A DNA stretch of 64,000 bases from Marinomonas sp. MED121 (GTDB taxonomy: Bacteria > Pseudomonadota > Gammaproteobacteria > Pseudomonadales > Marinomonadaceae). Location: NCBI RefSeq assembly GCF_000153025.1, contig NZ_CH672434.1, positions 200,906 through 264,905 on the forward strand. Direction: 5' to 3'. Below the pieces are notes generated by a model, which was given only the letters and a program-made list of their open reading frames with translations, had not been told where the DNA came from and did not search any database. Position 1 is the first letter of the stretch. Each line of letters begins with the position of its first letter. The translations under genes were made by a program, and so were the position numbers. Positions 9,205 through 16,502 of the stretch are shown here, one piece after another.

Positions 9205-9615
9205 ATGATTGAAGATCAAAAAAACAACCCACTACACGGCCTTAAGCTAAAAACCATGATTACCGAGCTGGTGGATTTTTATGGCTGGGATGTTTTAGAT
9301 GCCGCTTTACGTCTGGATTGTTTTTACCATAATCCGAGTATCGAATCTTGCCATAAGTTCTTAAAAAAAACGGAGTGGGCCAGCGAAAAAGTAGAAAACT
9401 TTTATCTCTATAAGTTTAAACGTATGCCCAAAGCGAGCGCGTATCAATACGAGCTAAAGCCCAGAGAACGTGGTTTTGCTGATGGGGTACTGCCAAAAGA
9501 GCCTATCCCCCTTACCGTAGAATTGGTTGAAGAAATGCGAGCCACTGCTGCTGCTAATTATGAGGCTAAGAAAAAACGCGGTCGCGTTCAGGACTATAAA
9601 CGCAGTAAGGGCTAG
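9205..9615 (+). CDS. VF530-type DNA-binding protein (DUF2132)
   Basis: A 136-residue protein. The N-terminal half (NPLHGLKLKTMITELVDFYGW, then LDAALRLDCFYHNPSIESC and KFLKKTEWASEKVENFY) is the VF530/DUF2132 fold, a small helical double-stranded DNA-binding domain. The C-terminal 60 residues are basic and low in complexity, ending KKKRGRVQDYKRSKG, which would add nonspecific nucleic-acid affinity. TTG 9187 extends the frame, but ATG 9205 has a GGA ribosome-binding site at proper spacing. Physiological role is not established for the family. Confidence 0.82.
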   Translation: MIEDQKNNPLHGLKLKTMITELVDFYGWDVLDAALRLDCFYHNPSIESCHKFLKKTEWASEKVENFYLYKFKRMPKASAYQYELKPRERGFADGVLPKEPIPLTVELVEEMRATAAANYEAKKKRGRVQDYKRSKG

Positions 9616-9745
9616 CTAGTTTCCTGGTTAATTGCCGGTGTGTATTAACTTTGTACTAAGTTTTTAGGTTGTTTCGTATTGATGATAAGATGCGCCCGCA
9701 TTTTCCCCCTGTTTACTTATACATCTCTATTAGGAATTAGATTAG

Positions 9746-10615
9746 TTGGACTCTTTCGAACGTCATATCAAAGTCGATCATTCAGAATCGAGCATTCTTT
9801 CTTTGCTCAGTGATAGTTGCGATTTATCGGCTGCTGAAATTAAAAACGCCATTGCTAAAGGGGCTTTATGGATAGGGCGTGGTAAAAAGGTGCAGCGTTT
9901 AAGACGGGTTAAGAAAGCATTAAAAGTCGGCGAAGAATTACACTTTTACTATAACCCTAAAGTGTTAGATCAAATCGTGCCTGAAGCTAAGTTGGTGGCT
10001 GATTTAGTAAGCTATAGTGTTTGGTACAAGCCCTATGGCATGTTATCCCAAGGCTCAAAATGGAGTGATCACACCACCATTAGTCGCTGGGCTCAAACGC
10101 ACTTAACGCCAGAAAGACCTGTTTTTATCGTGCATAGGCTTGATAGGGCGGCGACAGGTTTAATTATTATCGCCCATACAAAAGCGGCAGCTCGCGCATT
10201 ATCTGGCATGTTTGAGCAGCACGCGTTAGAAAAACATTATCAAATTATTGTTCACGGTAATCACAGTGAGCATGATCAACCAGAAGTTATTACACAAGAA
10301 ATTGATGGGAAAAGTGCTCAAAGTACCTTTAATTGTTTAGAACATGCTCCAAGTTCAAATCTTTCTCTTATCGATGTGAAAATTGATTCAGGTAGAAAGC
10401 ATCAGATTAGATTACATGCAGCTGGCATTGGTTTACCTGTTGTGGCTGATAGGCTTCATGGCGATAAAAGTCAGCAATATGCTGATGACCTGAACCTACA
10501 ACTGTGTGCAGTGACGCTAGATTTCACTTGCCCATTAACGGGCGAGGAGCGCTCCTTCAAACTTGATGACGCTTTACGACCTAATCTAAAGTCTGTTGCG
10601 GCTAAACTCGTATAG
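9746..10615 (+). CDS. RluA-family RNA pseudouridine synthase
   Basis: A 289-residue enzyme with an S4-like N-terminal region (about 1-75) and the RluA catalytic domain. The active-site motif is HRLDRAATGL, with Asp133 as the catalytic residue, and later motifs are DSGRKHQIRLHAAGIG and PVVADRLHG. It isomerises uridine to pseudouridine in rRNA or tRNA; the target cannot be assigned from sequence alone (RluA, RluC/D and TruC share these motifs). The start is TTG 9746 with AGGA about 10 bases upstream. The downstream gap carries degenerate tandem repeats. Confidence 0.88.
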   Translation: MDSFERHIKVDHSESSILSLLSDSCDLSAAEIKNAIAKGALWIGRGKKVQRLRRVKKALKVGEELHFYYNPKVLDQIVPEAKLVADLVSYSVWYKPYGMLSQGSKWSDHTTISRWAQTHLTPERPVFIVHRLDRAATGLIIIAHTKAAARALSGMFEQHALEKHYQIIVHGNHSEHDQPEVITQEIDGKSAQSTFNCLEHAPSSNLSLIDVKIDSGRKHQIRLHAAGIGLPVVADRLHGDKSQQYADDLNLQLCAVTLDFTCPLTGEERSFKLDDALRPNLKSVAAKLV

Positions 10616-10630
10616 CGCTTCTTACTTCTT

Positions 10631-10690
10631 AATAGCACTTTGAATAGCACTCTCTAAATAGCACTTTAAATAGAACTTTACATAGAATTC
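10631..10690. repeat. Degenerate 12-14-bp tandem repeats
   Basis: AATAGCACTT-like units recur at about 10631, 10643, 10657, 10669 and 10682, with spacing drifting between 12 and 14 bases. They fill the space after the pseudouridine synthase gene and before the oxidoreductase promoter. Confidence 0.65.
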
Positions 10691-10799
10691 GGCCATCGAG
10701 CTCTTTTTTAGATTTTCAAATACTCTCTTGTAACCCTTGACTCTCCCCTTAGGGGAAGACTTTACACTCTTATTTTTCATTCAATAAGAGACGCTAACT

Positions 10800-11384
10800 A
10801 TGTCAAATGTTCTGATTTTAAATGGCAATCCAAAATCCTCAGAAAAGCAAAAAAGTTTAAGTCACTCGTTTGCCGATACCTATGAAATTGAAGCGAGGGA
10901 AACTGCTCAGGTACGTCGTTTCAACTTAGCGGACATGGTATTTAATCCAAGTCTAGAGCAAGGATATGATGAAATTCAGCCATTAGAGCCTTGTTTAGTT
11001 GAGTTTCAAGAGTCACTTATGTGGGCTGACCATATTGTCATTGTGTCTTCCACTTGGTGGGGTGGACTTCCCGCGAAAATGAAAGGCCTTATCGATAGAG
11101 TATTTATCCCAGGTGTGACTTTTAAATTTGAAGGGGATGACCCACATCCTGTGCAACTCATGAAGGGCAAAACGGCCCGTATTCTATTAACCATGGATAT
11201 GCCTGAGGAGTTTGTAGAAGATCAAGCCGCGCCTGTTTTAGGGCAATTAAGCACATTTACACTGGAGTTTTGTGGTGTATCACCAGTGAGAACGAGTTTA
11301 TTTGGTTCTGTCATCATGTCGGATGATTCTCAGAAAGCGCAATGGCTAGAACAAGTTAGCGTTCTAGGAAAGAAACTTACCTAA
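10800..11384 (+). CDS. Flavodoxin-fold NAD(P)H-dependent oxidoreductase
   Basis: A 194-residue protein of the Flavodoxin_2/NAD(P)H quinone oxidoreductase family. It has an N-terminal beta strand and phosphate loop (VLILNGNPKSSE), the flavin-contact region STWWGGLPAKMKGLIDRVF and GVTFKFEGDD. Family members bind FMN/FAD and reduce quinones, azo compounds or nitroaromatics with NAD(P)H. It is cytoplasmic with no signal peptide. It appears monocistronic: a good hairpin terminator follows. Substrate not predictable. Confidence 0.85.
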   Translation: MSNVLILNGNPKSSEKQKSLSHSFADTYEIEARETAQVRRFNLADMVFNPSLEQGYDEIQPLEPCLVEFQESLMWADHIVIVSSTWWGGLPAKMKGLIDRVFIPGVTFKFEGDDPHPVQLMKGKTARILLTMDMPEEFVEDQAAPVLGQLSTFTLEFCGVSPVRTSLFGSVIMSDDSQKAQWLEQVSVLGKKLT

Positions 11385-11395
11385 ACTCATTTCTT

Positions 11396-11447
11396 TAAAG
11401 TCGTAGCTTAACTTAAGAGCTAACCTACGACTTTATCTTTCTTTTTT
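11396..11447 (+). terminator. Intrinsic terminator after the oxidoreductase
   Basis: TAAAGTCGTAG (11396-11406) pairs perfectly with CTACGACTTTA (11425-11435), followed by a T-rich tail to about 11447. Confidence 0.75.
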
Positions 11448-11524
11448 CTATTTCATCCAGCCTTATTTAAGCATTATTTTTCAAGCTAACTTAATGATGT
11501 TTATACAAATTATTAATTGATAAA

Positions 11525-11556
11525 ATTTATATTCAACCTTTTGGTTGAATATAAAT
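11525..11556. promoter_or_regulatory. Perfect inverted repeat, probable ArsR operator
   Basis: Two perfect 14-base arms, ATTTATATTCAACC (11525-11538) and GGTTGAATATAAAT (11543-11556), flank TTTT. It lies about 95 bases before the chosen ArsR start. The TTCAACC-N4-GGTTGAA core looks like a dimeric winged-helix repressor site; autoregulation is inferred. A transcript hairpin is the alternative. Confidence 0.5.
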
Positions 11557-11651
11557 TAATTAGGCTTATACTTCTTCTAACGCTGCTACACGTTTTGAGC
11601 AATCAATCTAAAGCAAAACGCAGCAACAAACTATTAAATGAGATAAACCCT

Positions 11652-11984
11652 TTGCCAAATTTGAAAAGTGACCCGTTAGATTTAGTTTTTATGGCACTTG
11701 CCGATGTCAGTCGACGCAAGATAGTGCATTTGCTGACATCGGGTGAAATGCCGGTTTCAGACATAGCCGCAGAATTTGATGTCTCTCTTCAAGCCGTCTC
11801 TAAACACATCAAGATGCTAGAGAAGGCCAAGATAGTTCAAAGGCGTGTGGTAGGGCGAACGCATTATCTGTCTTTAGTACCTGAGCAACTAGCCGGCGCC
11901 TTGGATTGGATCAGTATCTATCGAAACTTTTGGCATAACCGCATGGACAAACTTGCCAACTTAATTGAAACCCCAGAGGAGTAA
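11652..11984 (+). CDS. ArsR family transcriptional regulator
   Basis: The winged-helix core is DLVFMALADVSRRKIVHLL, then MPVSDIAAEFDVSLQAVSKHIKMLEKAKIVQRRVVGRTHYLSL. It belongs to the metal-independent ArsR group that pairs with SRPBCC/AHSA1 proteins, and no metal-binding Cys motif is seen. The frame is open from TTG 11517, but that extension is hydrophobic and runs through the inverted repeat at 11525-11556. TTG 11652 gives a family-typical 110 residues; TTG 11595 is also possible, and no start has a strong ribosome-binding site. It is followed after 3 bases by the SRPBCC gene: an operon. Confidence 0.85.
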   Translation: MPNLKSDPLDLVFMALADVSRRKIVHLLTSGEMPVSDIAAEFDVSLQAVSKHIKMLEKAKIVQRRVVGRTHYLSLVPEQLAGALDWISIYRNFWHNRMDKLANLIETPEE

Positions 11985-11987
11985 ACA

Positions 11988-12407
11988 ATGTATAGCTTAA
12001 CAATCTCACAGGAATTTAATGCCTCAGTTGAAACCTTGTTTAATGCATGGACAACACCAGAGGTAATCAGCCAATGGTTTGCACCGGGTAACATGACGGT
12101 GCCAGAAGCGAGTGTGGACTTTAAAGTCGGTGGCGCGTATCGGTTTGTGATGCAAAACCAAGATGGGGAGCAATTTATTGTAGGAGGTGAATATAGGGAA
12201 ATTGCTAAACCAGAAAAATTGGTATTCAGTTGGCAATGGGAATCAAGCCCTCATACCACAACCGTGACCGTGTTATTCACAGCGCTTACTGATAATAAGT
12301 CTAAACTTGAATTGATTCATACGGAGTTTCAAGAGCAAGAATTCTGCGATAAGCATAATGAAGGTTGGTTGGGCTGCTTGGCGAACTTACCTCGCGCTTT
12401 GGCATAA
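11988..12407 (+). CDS. SRPBCC/AHSA1 (Aha1-like) domain protein
   Basis: A 139-residue START-like protein of the AHSA1 type. The N-terminal signature is FNASVETLFNAWTTPEVISQWFAPG, with VDFKVGGAYRFVM and YREIAKPEKLVFSWQWE, then THTEF-like (IHTEF) and HNEGWLGCLANL at the end. These proteins form a hydrophobic ligand-binding cavity; the ligand is unknown. GAGGAG precedes the ATG. It is co-transcribed with the upstream ArsR regulator, an arrangement common in Proteobacteria and consistent with control of this small module by that repressor. Confidence 0.88.
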   Translation: MYSLTISQEFNASVETLFNAWTTPEVISQWFAPGNMTVPEASVDFKVGGAYRFVMQNQDGEQFIVGGEYREIAKPEKLVFSWQWESSPHTTTVTVLFTALTDNKSKLELIHTEFQEQEFCDKHNEGWLGCLANLPRALA

Positions 12408-12413
12408 AAATGA

Positions 12414-12440
12414 AACTGTGTGCTTCTATATGACACAGTT
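12414..12440 (+). other. Intergenic hairpin between SRPBCC and DUF1761 genes
   Basis: AACTGTGT (12414-12421) pairs with ACACAGTT (12433-12440). There is no T-run, so it is more likely an mRNA processing or stability element, or a weak attenuator, than a terminator. Confidence 0.5.
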
Positions 12441-12468
12441 GAAGTCGCATAACATTTAGGAGAATATC

Positions 12469-12855
12469 ATGGGAGAGTTAACTCAAGGGGTAAACTGGTT
12501 AGCTGTAGTAATTGGCTTCTTCCTATCCTTCTTATTGGGCTGGCTCTGGTATAGCCCCAAGCTTTTTGGCAAAAAATGGGCGCTTGGAGTGGGTGTCGAA
12601 ATGAATGAAGACACTAAGCCTGCGCCTTTAAGTATGGTACTTCAAGCCAGCGGAACCTTTATGCTGGCATGGTTAGTTGGCATAACGGCTGTGTCTAATG
12701 CCTTATTCACTATTTTGCTCATTATGTTCGCCTTTATTTGCTTGCAAGCCGCTAGCGGTTTGTTCTGCCAAAAAAGCAAATATGCCATCTTGGTAGAAGC
12801 AGGCTATATCTTCACTATGACCCTCATCATGATAGTGTGCCAAGGTGTTTTCTGA
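12469..12855 (+). CDS. DUF1761 family integral membrane protein
   Basis: A 128-residue protein with four predicted membrane helices (about 9-28, 58-75, 78-98, 108-126). The DUF1761 signature WLAVVIGFFLSFLLGWLWYSP, then LFGKKWALGVG, is near the N-terminus. Function is unknown. AGGAGAAT lies just before the ATG. It probably forms the third gene of the ArsR-SRPBCC operon, from which it is separated by 61 bases and a small hairpin. A strong terminator ends the unit. Confidence 0.85.
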   Translation: MGELTQGVNWLAVVIGFFLSFLLGWLWYSPKLFGKKWALGVGVEMNEDTKPAPLSMVLQASGTFMLAWLVGITAVSNALFTILLIMFAFICLQAASGLFCQKSKYAILVEAGYIFTMTLIMIVCQGVF

Positions 12856-12902
12856 GTAACCTTTTTGAGTAACCGGTTTCTGAATAATAGAGTCTAACAA
12901 TA

Positions 12903-12939
12903 ACCAGCTGCTTATTAATCTAGGCAGCTGGTTTTTTTA
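12903..12939 (+). terminator. Intrinsic terminator of the ArsR-SRPBCC-DUF1761 unit
   Basis: ACCAGCTGC (12903-12911) pairs with GCAGCTGGT (12924-12932), followed by seven T. Confidence 0.85.
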
Positions 12940-12982
12940 TTAAAAGTGTTTAAAGCCTGTAGATCCTGAGCAAAGCTATCTA

Positions 12983-13162
12983 TTATTTTTGGGTTGAAGT
13001 TTCTAGCACCTCTATTTCTTTTTTTATCATTTCGGCTTCATTTGTGAGGCTAGCAAAGGCTCTCATATCGCCTTTTCTTTGAGCAAAAAGTGCCTGCTCC
13101 AACTTATGATCATACGCTTGGTTTAACTTCTTTAGAGGGTCGCGCTTAAAGAGTGAGAACAT
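12983..13162 (-). CDS. DUF6435-like small protein (59 aa)
   Basis: Minus-strand ATG 13162-13160 opens a 59-codon frame ending at TAA (12983). It begins MFSLFKRDPLKKLNQAYDHK and continues LEQALFAQRKGDMRAFASLTNEAEMIKKEI. The pattern 'F..DP.KKL...Y...LE.A..AQR.GD.R....L..EAE' matches the small DUF6435 proteins I recall from marine gammaproteobacteria. It is a charged helical protein with no membrane segment. AAGG lies 11 bases before the start. Function unknown. Confidence 0.72.
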   Translation of the reverse strand: MFSLFKRDPLKKLNQAYDHKLEQALFAQRKGDMRAFASLTNEAEMIKKEIEVLETSTQK

Positions 13163-13428
13163 ATTAATAACCTTATATGTGATTTAATCTTGTTCCTTTA
13201 ATACGTTAGCCAGCCTGTTTTGGTTCTCTTTTTGATCAAATAAAGAGTGTTAGGCTCTAAACAAGGGTGATATGACCTTAGCTGTAGCGCTCGCAGCGCC
13301 TTAAAAACTTGATATTGCTATCGAGAGGGCTTCTGTCGCCTCAATAATGAAAATCTTCGAAGAGCGCCTTAAAGTGAGTCATTAATCTTTAGAAATTTTC
13401 CTGTTTTGTTGCCATAAAGCATTCATAA
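13163..13428. other. Gene-free stretch
   Basis: The gap from the DUF6435 start (13163) to the BCCT stop is about 425 bases. This part should hold the DUF6435 promoter. The remainder holds a repeat (13429-13493) and a hairpin (13548-13581). No supported ORF is seen here. Confidence 0.45.
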
Positions 13429-13493
13429 GAACTAAGTGAGTTGTGTTCAGGTGATGTTAGGTTTGATCTCTTTTAGATTGGCTGTTTTGTTAA
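13429..13493. repeat. Solo copy of the element end seen at 17637-17700
   Basis: This segment shares a 17-bp identical core (GTTTGATCTCTTTTAGA, 13461-13477) and about 60 bp of overall similarity with 17637-17700, the region downstream of the intact transposase. A further shorter variant, TTCTTTTAGAATGACTGTC, follows at about 13506. No transposase is attached to this copy. Confidence 0.65.
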
Positions 13494-13547
13494 GTAGGAG
13501 AAATGTTCTTTTAGAATGACTGTCAGGAGAAATGAAGTCAGAAACTA

Positions 13548-13581
13548 CAGCACATGTGATCCAATAGAACCACATGTGCTG
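13548..13581 (-). terminator. Hairpin at the 3' end of the BCCT gene
   Basis: CAGCACATGTG (13548-13558) pairs perfectly with CACATGTGCTG (13571-13581). It lies 8 bases after the BCCT stop. No T-run follows on the minus strand, so it may be a 3' protective hairpin or a non-canonical terminator. Confidence 0.55.
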
Positions 13582-13588
13582 AAAGGCA

Positions 13589-15370
13589 TTATTTACGATC
13601 GTGTATCATGGTCTTGGCAAGTGATATGCACATAAGTACCATAACTAAAGTAAAAGGTAATGCACCTATAATCATCGCACTCTTGATCGCTTCTAAGCCA
13701 CCGCCGCCTGCGATTAATAAGGTTCCAATAACTAATGTGAGTAAGATACCCCAGATGATTCTGTGAAGAATTCCTGTTTCTTGTGAGCCTCCAGACATAA
13801 TGGTATTCATTACCAGAATTCCTGAGTCAGCTGACGTTACTAGAAAGGTCATGATTAACACTACACACATAATGGATATGCCTGATAAGAAACCTCCTGA
13901 AATCATATGTTCTAATGTAACGAACAATTTAGCTGTTAAGGAGGCCGCTACAATAGAGCCTTCTGCTGTACCGTTAACCTCTAAATTAATGGCTGTTCCA
14001 CCTAAAAGTGTCATCCATAAGAAGCATACTAACGATGGTGCAATAACAGCTCCAAGAATAAATTCTCGAACAGAACGTCCTTTAGAAATACGCGCTAAAA
14101 ACAGTCCGACAAAAGGGGAGAAAGCAATCCACCAAGCCCAGTAGAAAGTCGTCCAACCGGACTGCCAGCCGAATAAGCGACCGTCTGTACCTGCCTCATA
14201 AACGGAGGATAATGTTGCAGCATCAAGAACGGCTACTTCAGGTGATAAAGCGCTTTTGAAAGCGTCGAAAGAACCCCACGCATTTGTTGCACCGCTGTAA
14301 AGCTCTGACGCAAAAGGTGCCGCTTCAGCAGGAAGGTTTGCTGCAAACTCCGCTTCATTTTGAGGACTGTAAGCATTAAATCCTAAGGACAAGAAATGCA
14401 TTATATAATCAACGAACGCTGTGGCATAGGTTGTCATGGCAAATAGAAAGGAGCCAAAAATAATAAACGTCAGCAATAAAATAATAGAAAGACCTAAATT
14501 AAGGTTCGATAAGTATTTTACCCCACGACCAACGCCTGAGACGGCAGAAAGAATGGACATCGACATAATCAGAATAAGCGCAGAGATCATTCCCACAGTA
14601 GAAGGAGCGGGGGCTTTTGTATCGCCGTTCATTAACCATTCCATGCCCGAAATAGCATAGACACCCTCAACAAATTGGCTGATACCGAATCCGATTGTAA
14701 CTGACACACCCAAAATGGTTGCAATAACACCTAAAACATCAATGAGGTGTCCAAGCATGCCATTCGCAAAACGACCAAGAAGCGGTGTTAGAGCAGAGCG
14801 TATCGTCAATGGCATATCTCTAGTGTAGGAGTAATAGGCTAAGCTTAAGCCTGTTACAACATAGACTGCCCATGCGTGAAATCCATAATGTAGGAAAGTA
14901 AAGCGAAAAGCGGATTCAATGGTTTCAGGGGCGCTACCAATCACTGTTTGTGCGACTATTTCAGGGTTTGATCCCCATAAGCTGAGAGGCTCTGCAGTGG
15001 CGTACACCATTAGGCCGACACCTAAACCTGCACCAAACATCATGGAAAACCATGAAAAATTAGAGAATTCGGGCTTCTCTCCTACCGGACCTAATATTCT
15101 TTTTCCTGTACTAGGCAATATGGCAACGATGAATAAAAAAATCGCGAAAGTACCAACGGCAATAATGTAAAAAGAATTGAAATTGACTAATACGGACCAC
15201 TTCCAAGAACCTAATTGGTTGTCAGCTGAGGCTGGCCAAATCAGAGCCCATAATACCAAAAGTGTGATGAATACTTTACTTATTAAAGCGATGGGTAAGC
15301 TATACCCCTTGTAGAAACCTGACTTTTCAACGGGTATGTCAAGGTCCGTAAATGGTTCATATGCAGACAT
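13589..15370 (-). CDS. BCCT family transporter (betaine/choline/carnitine type)
   Basis: A 593-residue carrier with 12 predicted membrane helices. The BCCT signatures are present: the glycine stretch MMFGAGLGVGLMVYATAEPL in TM3 and the aromatic box WTTFYWAWWIAFSPFVGLF with ARISKGRSVREF in TM8. Members import quaternary ammonium or sulfonium compounds (glycine betaine, choline, carnitine, DMSP) driven by Na+ or H+. The C-terminal tail is short, unlike osmosensing BetP-like carriers with long regulatory tails. ATG 15370, with AGAGGAA upstream, is preferred over ATG 15400. Substrate not assignable; osmolyte or nutrient uptake in a marine host is plausible. Confidence 0.93.
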   Translation of the reverse strand: MSAYEPFTDLDIPVEKSGFYKGYSLPIALISKVFITLLVLWALIWPASADNQLGSWKWSVLVNFNSFYIIAVGTFAIFLFIVAILPSTGKRILGPVGEKPEFSNFSWFSMMFGAGLGVGLMVYATAEPLSLWGSNPEIVAQTVIGSAPETIESAFRFTFLHYGFHAWAVYVVTGLSLAYYSYTRDMPLTIRSALTPLLGRFANGMLGHLIDVLGVIATILGVSVTIGFGISQFVEGVYAISGMEWLMNGDTKAPAPSTVGMISALILIMSMSILSAVSGVGRGVKYLSNLNLGLSIILLLTFIIFGSFLFAMTTYATAFVDYIMHFLSLGFNAYSPQNEAEFAANLPAEAAPFASELYSGATNAWGSFDAFKSALSPEVAVLDAATLSSVYEAGTDGRLFGWQSGWTTFYWAWWIAFSPFVGLFLARISKGRSVREFILGAVIAPSLVCFLWMTLLGGTAINLEVNGTAEGSIVAASLTAKLFVTLEHMISGGFLSGISIMCVVLIMTFLVTSADSGILVMNTIMSGGSQETGILHRIIWGILLTLVIGTLLIAGGGGLEAIKSAMIIGALPFTLVMVLMCISLAKTMIHDRK

Positions 15371-15771
15371 TTTTTTTCCTCTACTTTTATTTAAAACCAT
15401 GGAAAAACAAAAACGCTAAAGATGTTTTTTTGTTTTTCCACGTTAAACATTTTTCAATCTAGTTATTTTTTTGATGATTAATATGCATGACATTTTAGTG
15501 AAAACCAATGACTTAGAATTTTCAAAACTCTTTGTTGAAACCTAATTAAGATATAGCTAATAAAGCGAATAAAAATACTCGTATAAAACTTTATTGATTT
15601 AAGTTGTTGTTATTTAGAGGTAAAATTTTCTTTATAAGTTGACTTTTAATCTGGTTTATATTTTTCATCTAATGGATTGATAACCTGACGTTATACTTAT
15701 AACCTTAAAAAGGTTGAGTATGGATAGCTCTTGGGGATCGATATTTTTATAAAATTCGGATAGAAGAGTTT
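15371..15771. other. Long AT-rich leader upstream of the BCCT gene
   Basis: About 400 bases with no supported ORF should contain the BCCT promoter. I see no clear operator. The next element, a decayed transposase copy, begins at about 15772-15792. Confidence 0.45.
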
Positions 15772-15791
15772 ATTAAATAAGACACATTTAA

Positions 15792-16375
15792 CAATTTGAT
15801 CACATTCCATTCAAAATCTAGTTTTATGGAATACAATCAAAAATGAAGAACCTAATACGTTTTCTTTTTGCTAACTGTAAATTTCTTTTAAGTCTTCAAA
15901 ATACAGGCTTCTACCATTGCGTTTCAAGCTATGTGGGATGTGCTTTTCTCTGTAGCCAAGATAAGCTCACAGGCCAAAGTTACGAACACAGGCGAGGCTG
16001 GATAGAAGATAAAATCCTCTCTCTTGCTGCTATTTTTGCTATTGATGTGTGCGCTTATGCGGTGATGCTATTTTTTAGGGAAGCACACCCACTTAGTCCT
16101 TCATGTTAACGCTGAGAAAGCCAATAACTGGTCTATCAGAGTAGTATTAGAACGTTGGTATTTGCAGCATAAAGTGACGCAGATCACAGAAAAATACTTA
16201 GAAAACAAAGCAATGGCTGCTTTAATTGAAAGGGATTTGCGAGCTTGCATCTGTGTATAAGAGCTGTGAAAAATACCGTGAACGCCTTTGTGACATCAGC
16301 TGGTTTATGCGAGAACTCAATGAACCTATTGCAGGAATGGCAAATAATGAAGATAAGTGTACAGGGCGATTCCAA
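15792..16375 (+). pseudogene. Decayed IS200-like/REP-associated transposase copy
   Basis: This is homologous to the intact transposase at 16503 but broken by frameshifts. One frame reads YHCVSSYVGCAFLCSQDKL and TGQSYEHRRGWIEDK up to CAYAVM. A shifted frame gives HTHLVLHVNAEKANNW and VVLERW. A third gives LASVYKSCEKYRERLCDISW to NNEDKCTGRF, where homology stops. The C-terminal third is missing. Upstream similarity to the intact copy (CAATTTGA, then ATCTAGTTTTAT) starts at about 15792, so the left end is also recognisable. The fragment ends next to the 25-bp duplication at 16388. Confidence 0.85.
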
Positions 16376-16387
16376 CTACCAACTACT

Positions 16388-16437
16388 AACTATACTAACG
16401 GGACAGGCATGCAACTATACTAACGGGACAGGCATGC
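16388..16437. repeat. Perfect 25-bp direct duplication at the element junction
   Basis: Positions 16388-16412 and 16413-16437 are identical. The unit contains CTAACGGGACAGGCATGC. It lies exactly between the decayed transposase copy and the left flank of the intact copy. The core GACAGGCAT recurs inverted at 17687-17695 (ATGCCTGTC), beyond the intact transposase gene, as expected for element ends. Confidence 0.85.
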
Positions 16438-16472
16438 CAATTTGACCTTCTTTTAATCTCCATCTAGTTTTA

Positions 16473-16501
16473 TTAGATTCACTCAAGGATGAGGAATCTA
16501 A
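16473..16501 (+). promoter_or_regulatory. Hairpin enclosing the transposase ribosome-binding site
   Basis: TTAGATTC (16473-16480) pairs with GAATCTAA (16494-16501). The 13-base loop contains the AAGGATGAG Shine-Dalgarno, and ATG follows at 16503. The hairpin would limit translation of the transposase mRNA. Confidence 0.55.
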
Positions 16502-16502
16502 T

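Noticed and set aside
13800..15170. Several plus-strand open frames of 74-114 codons opposite the BCCT gene
   Set aside because: They lie wholly antisense to a clear transporter gene, have no ribosome-binding sites and show no recognisable protein pattern.
15843..16445. Separate short ORFs (63-88 codons) taken as small genes
   Set aside because: All are fragments or shadows of one frameshifted transposase copy, as shown by their in-order similarity to the intact protein.
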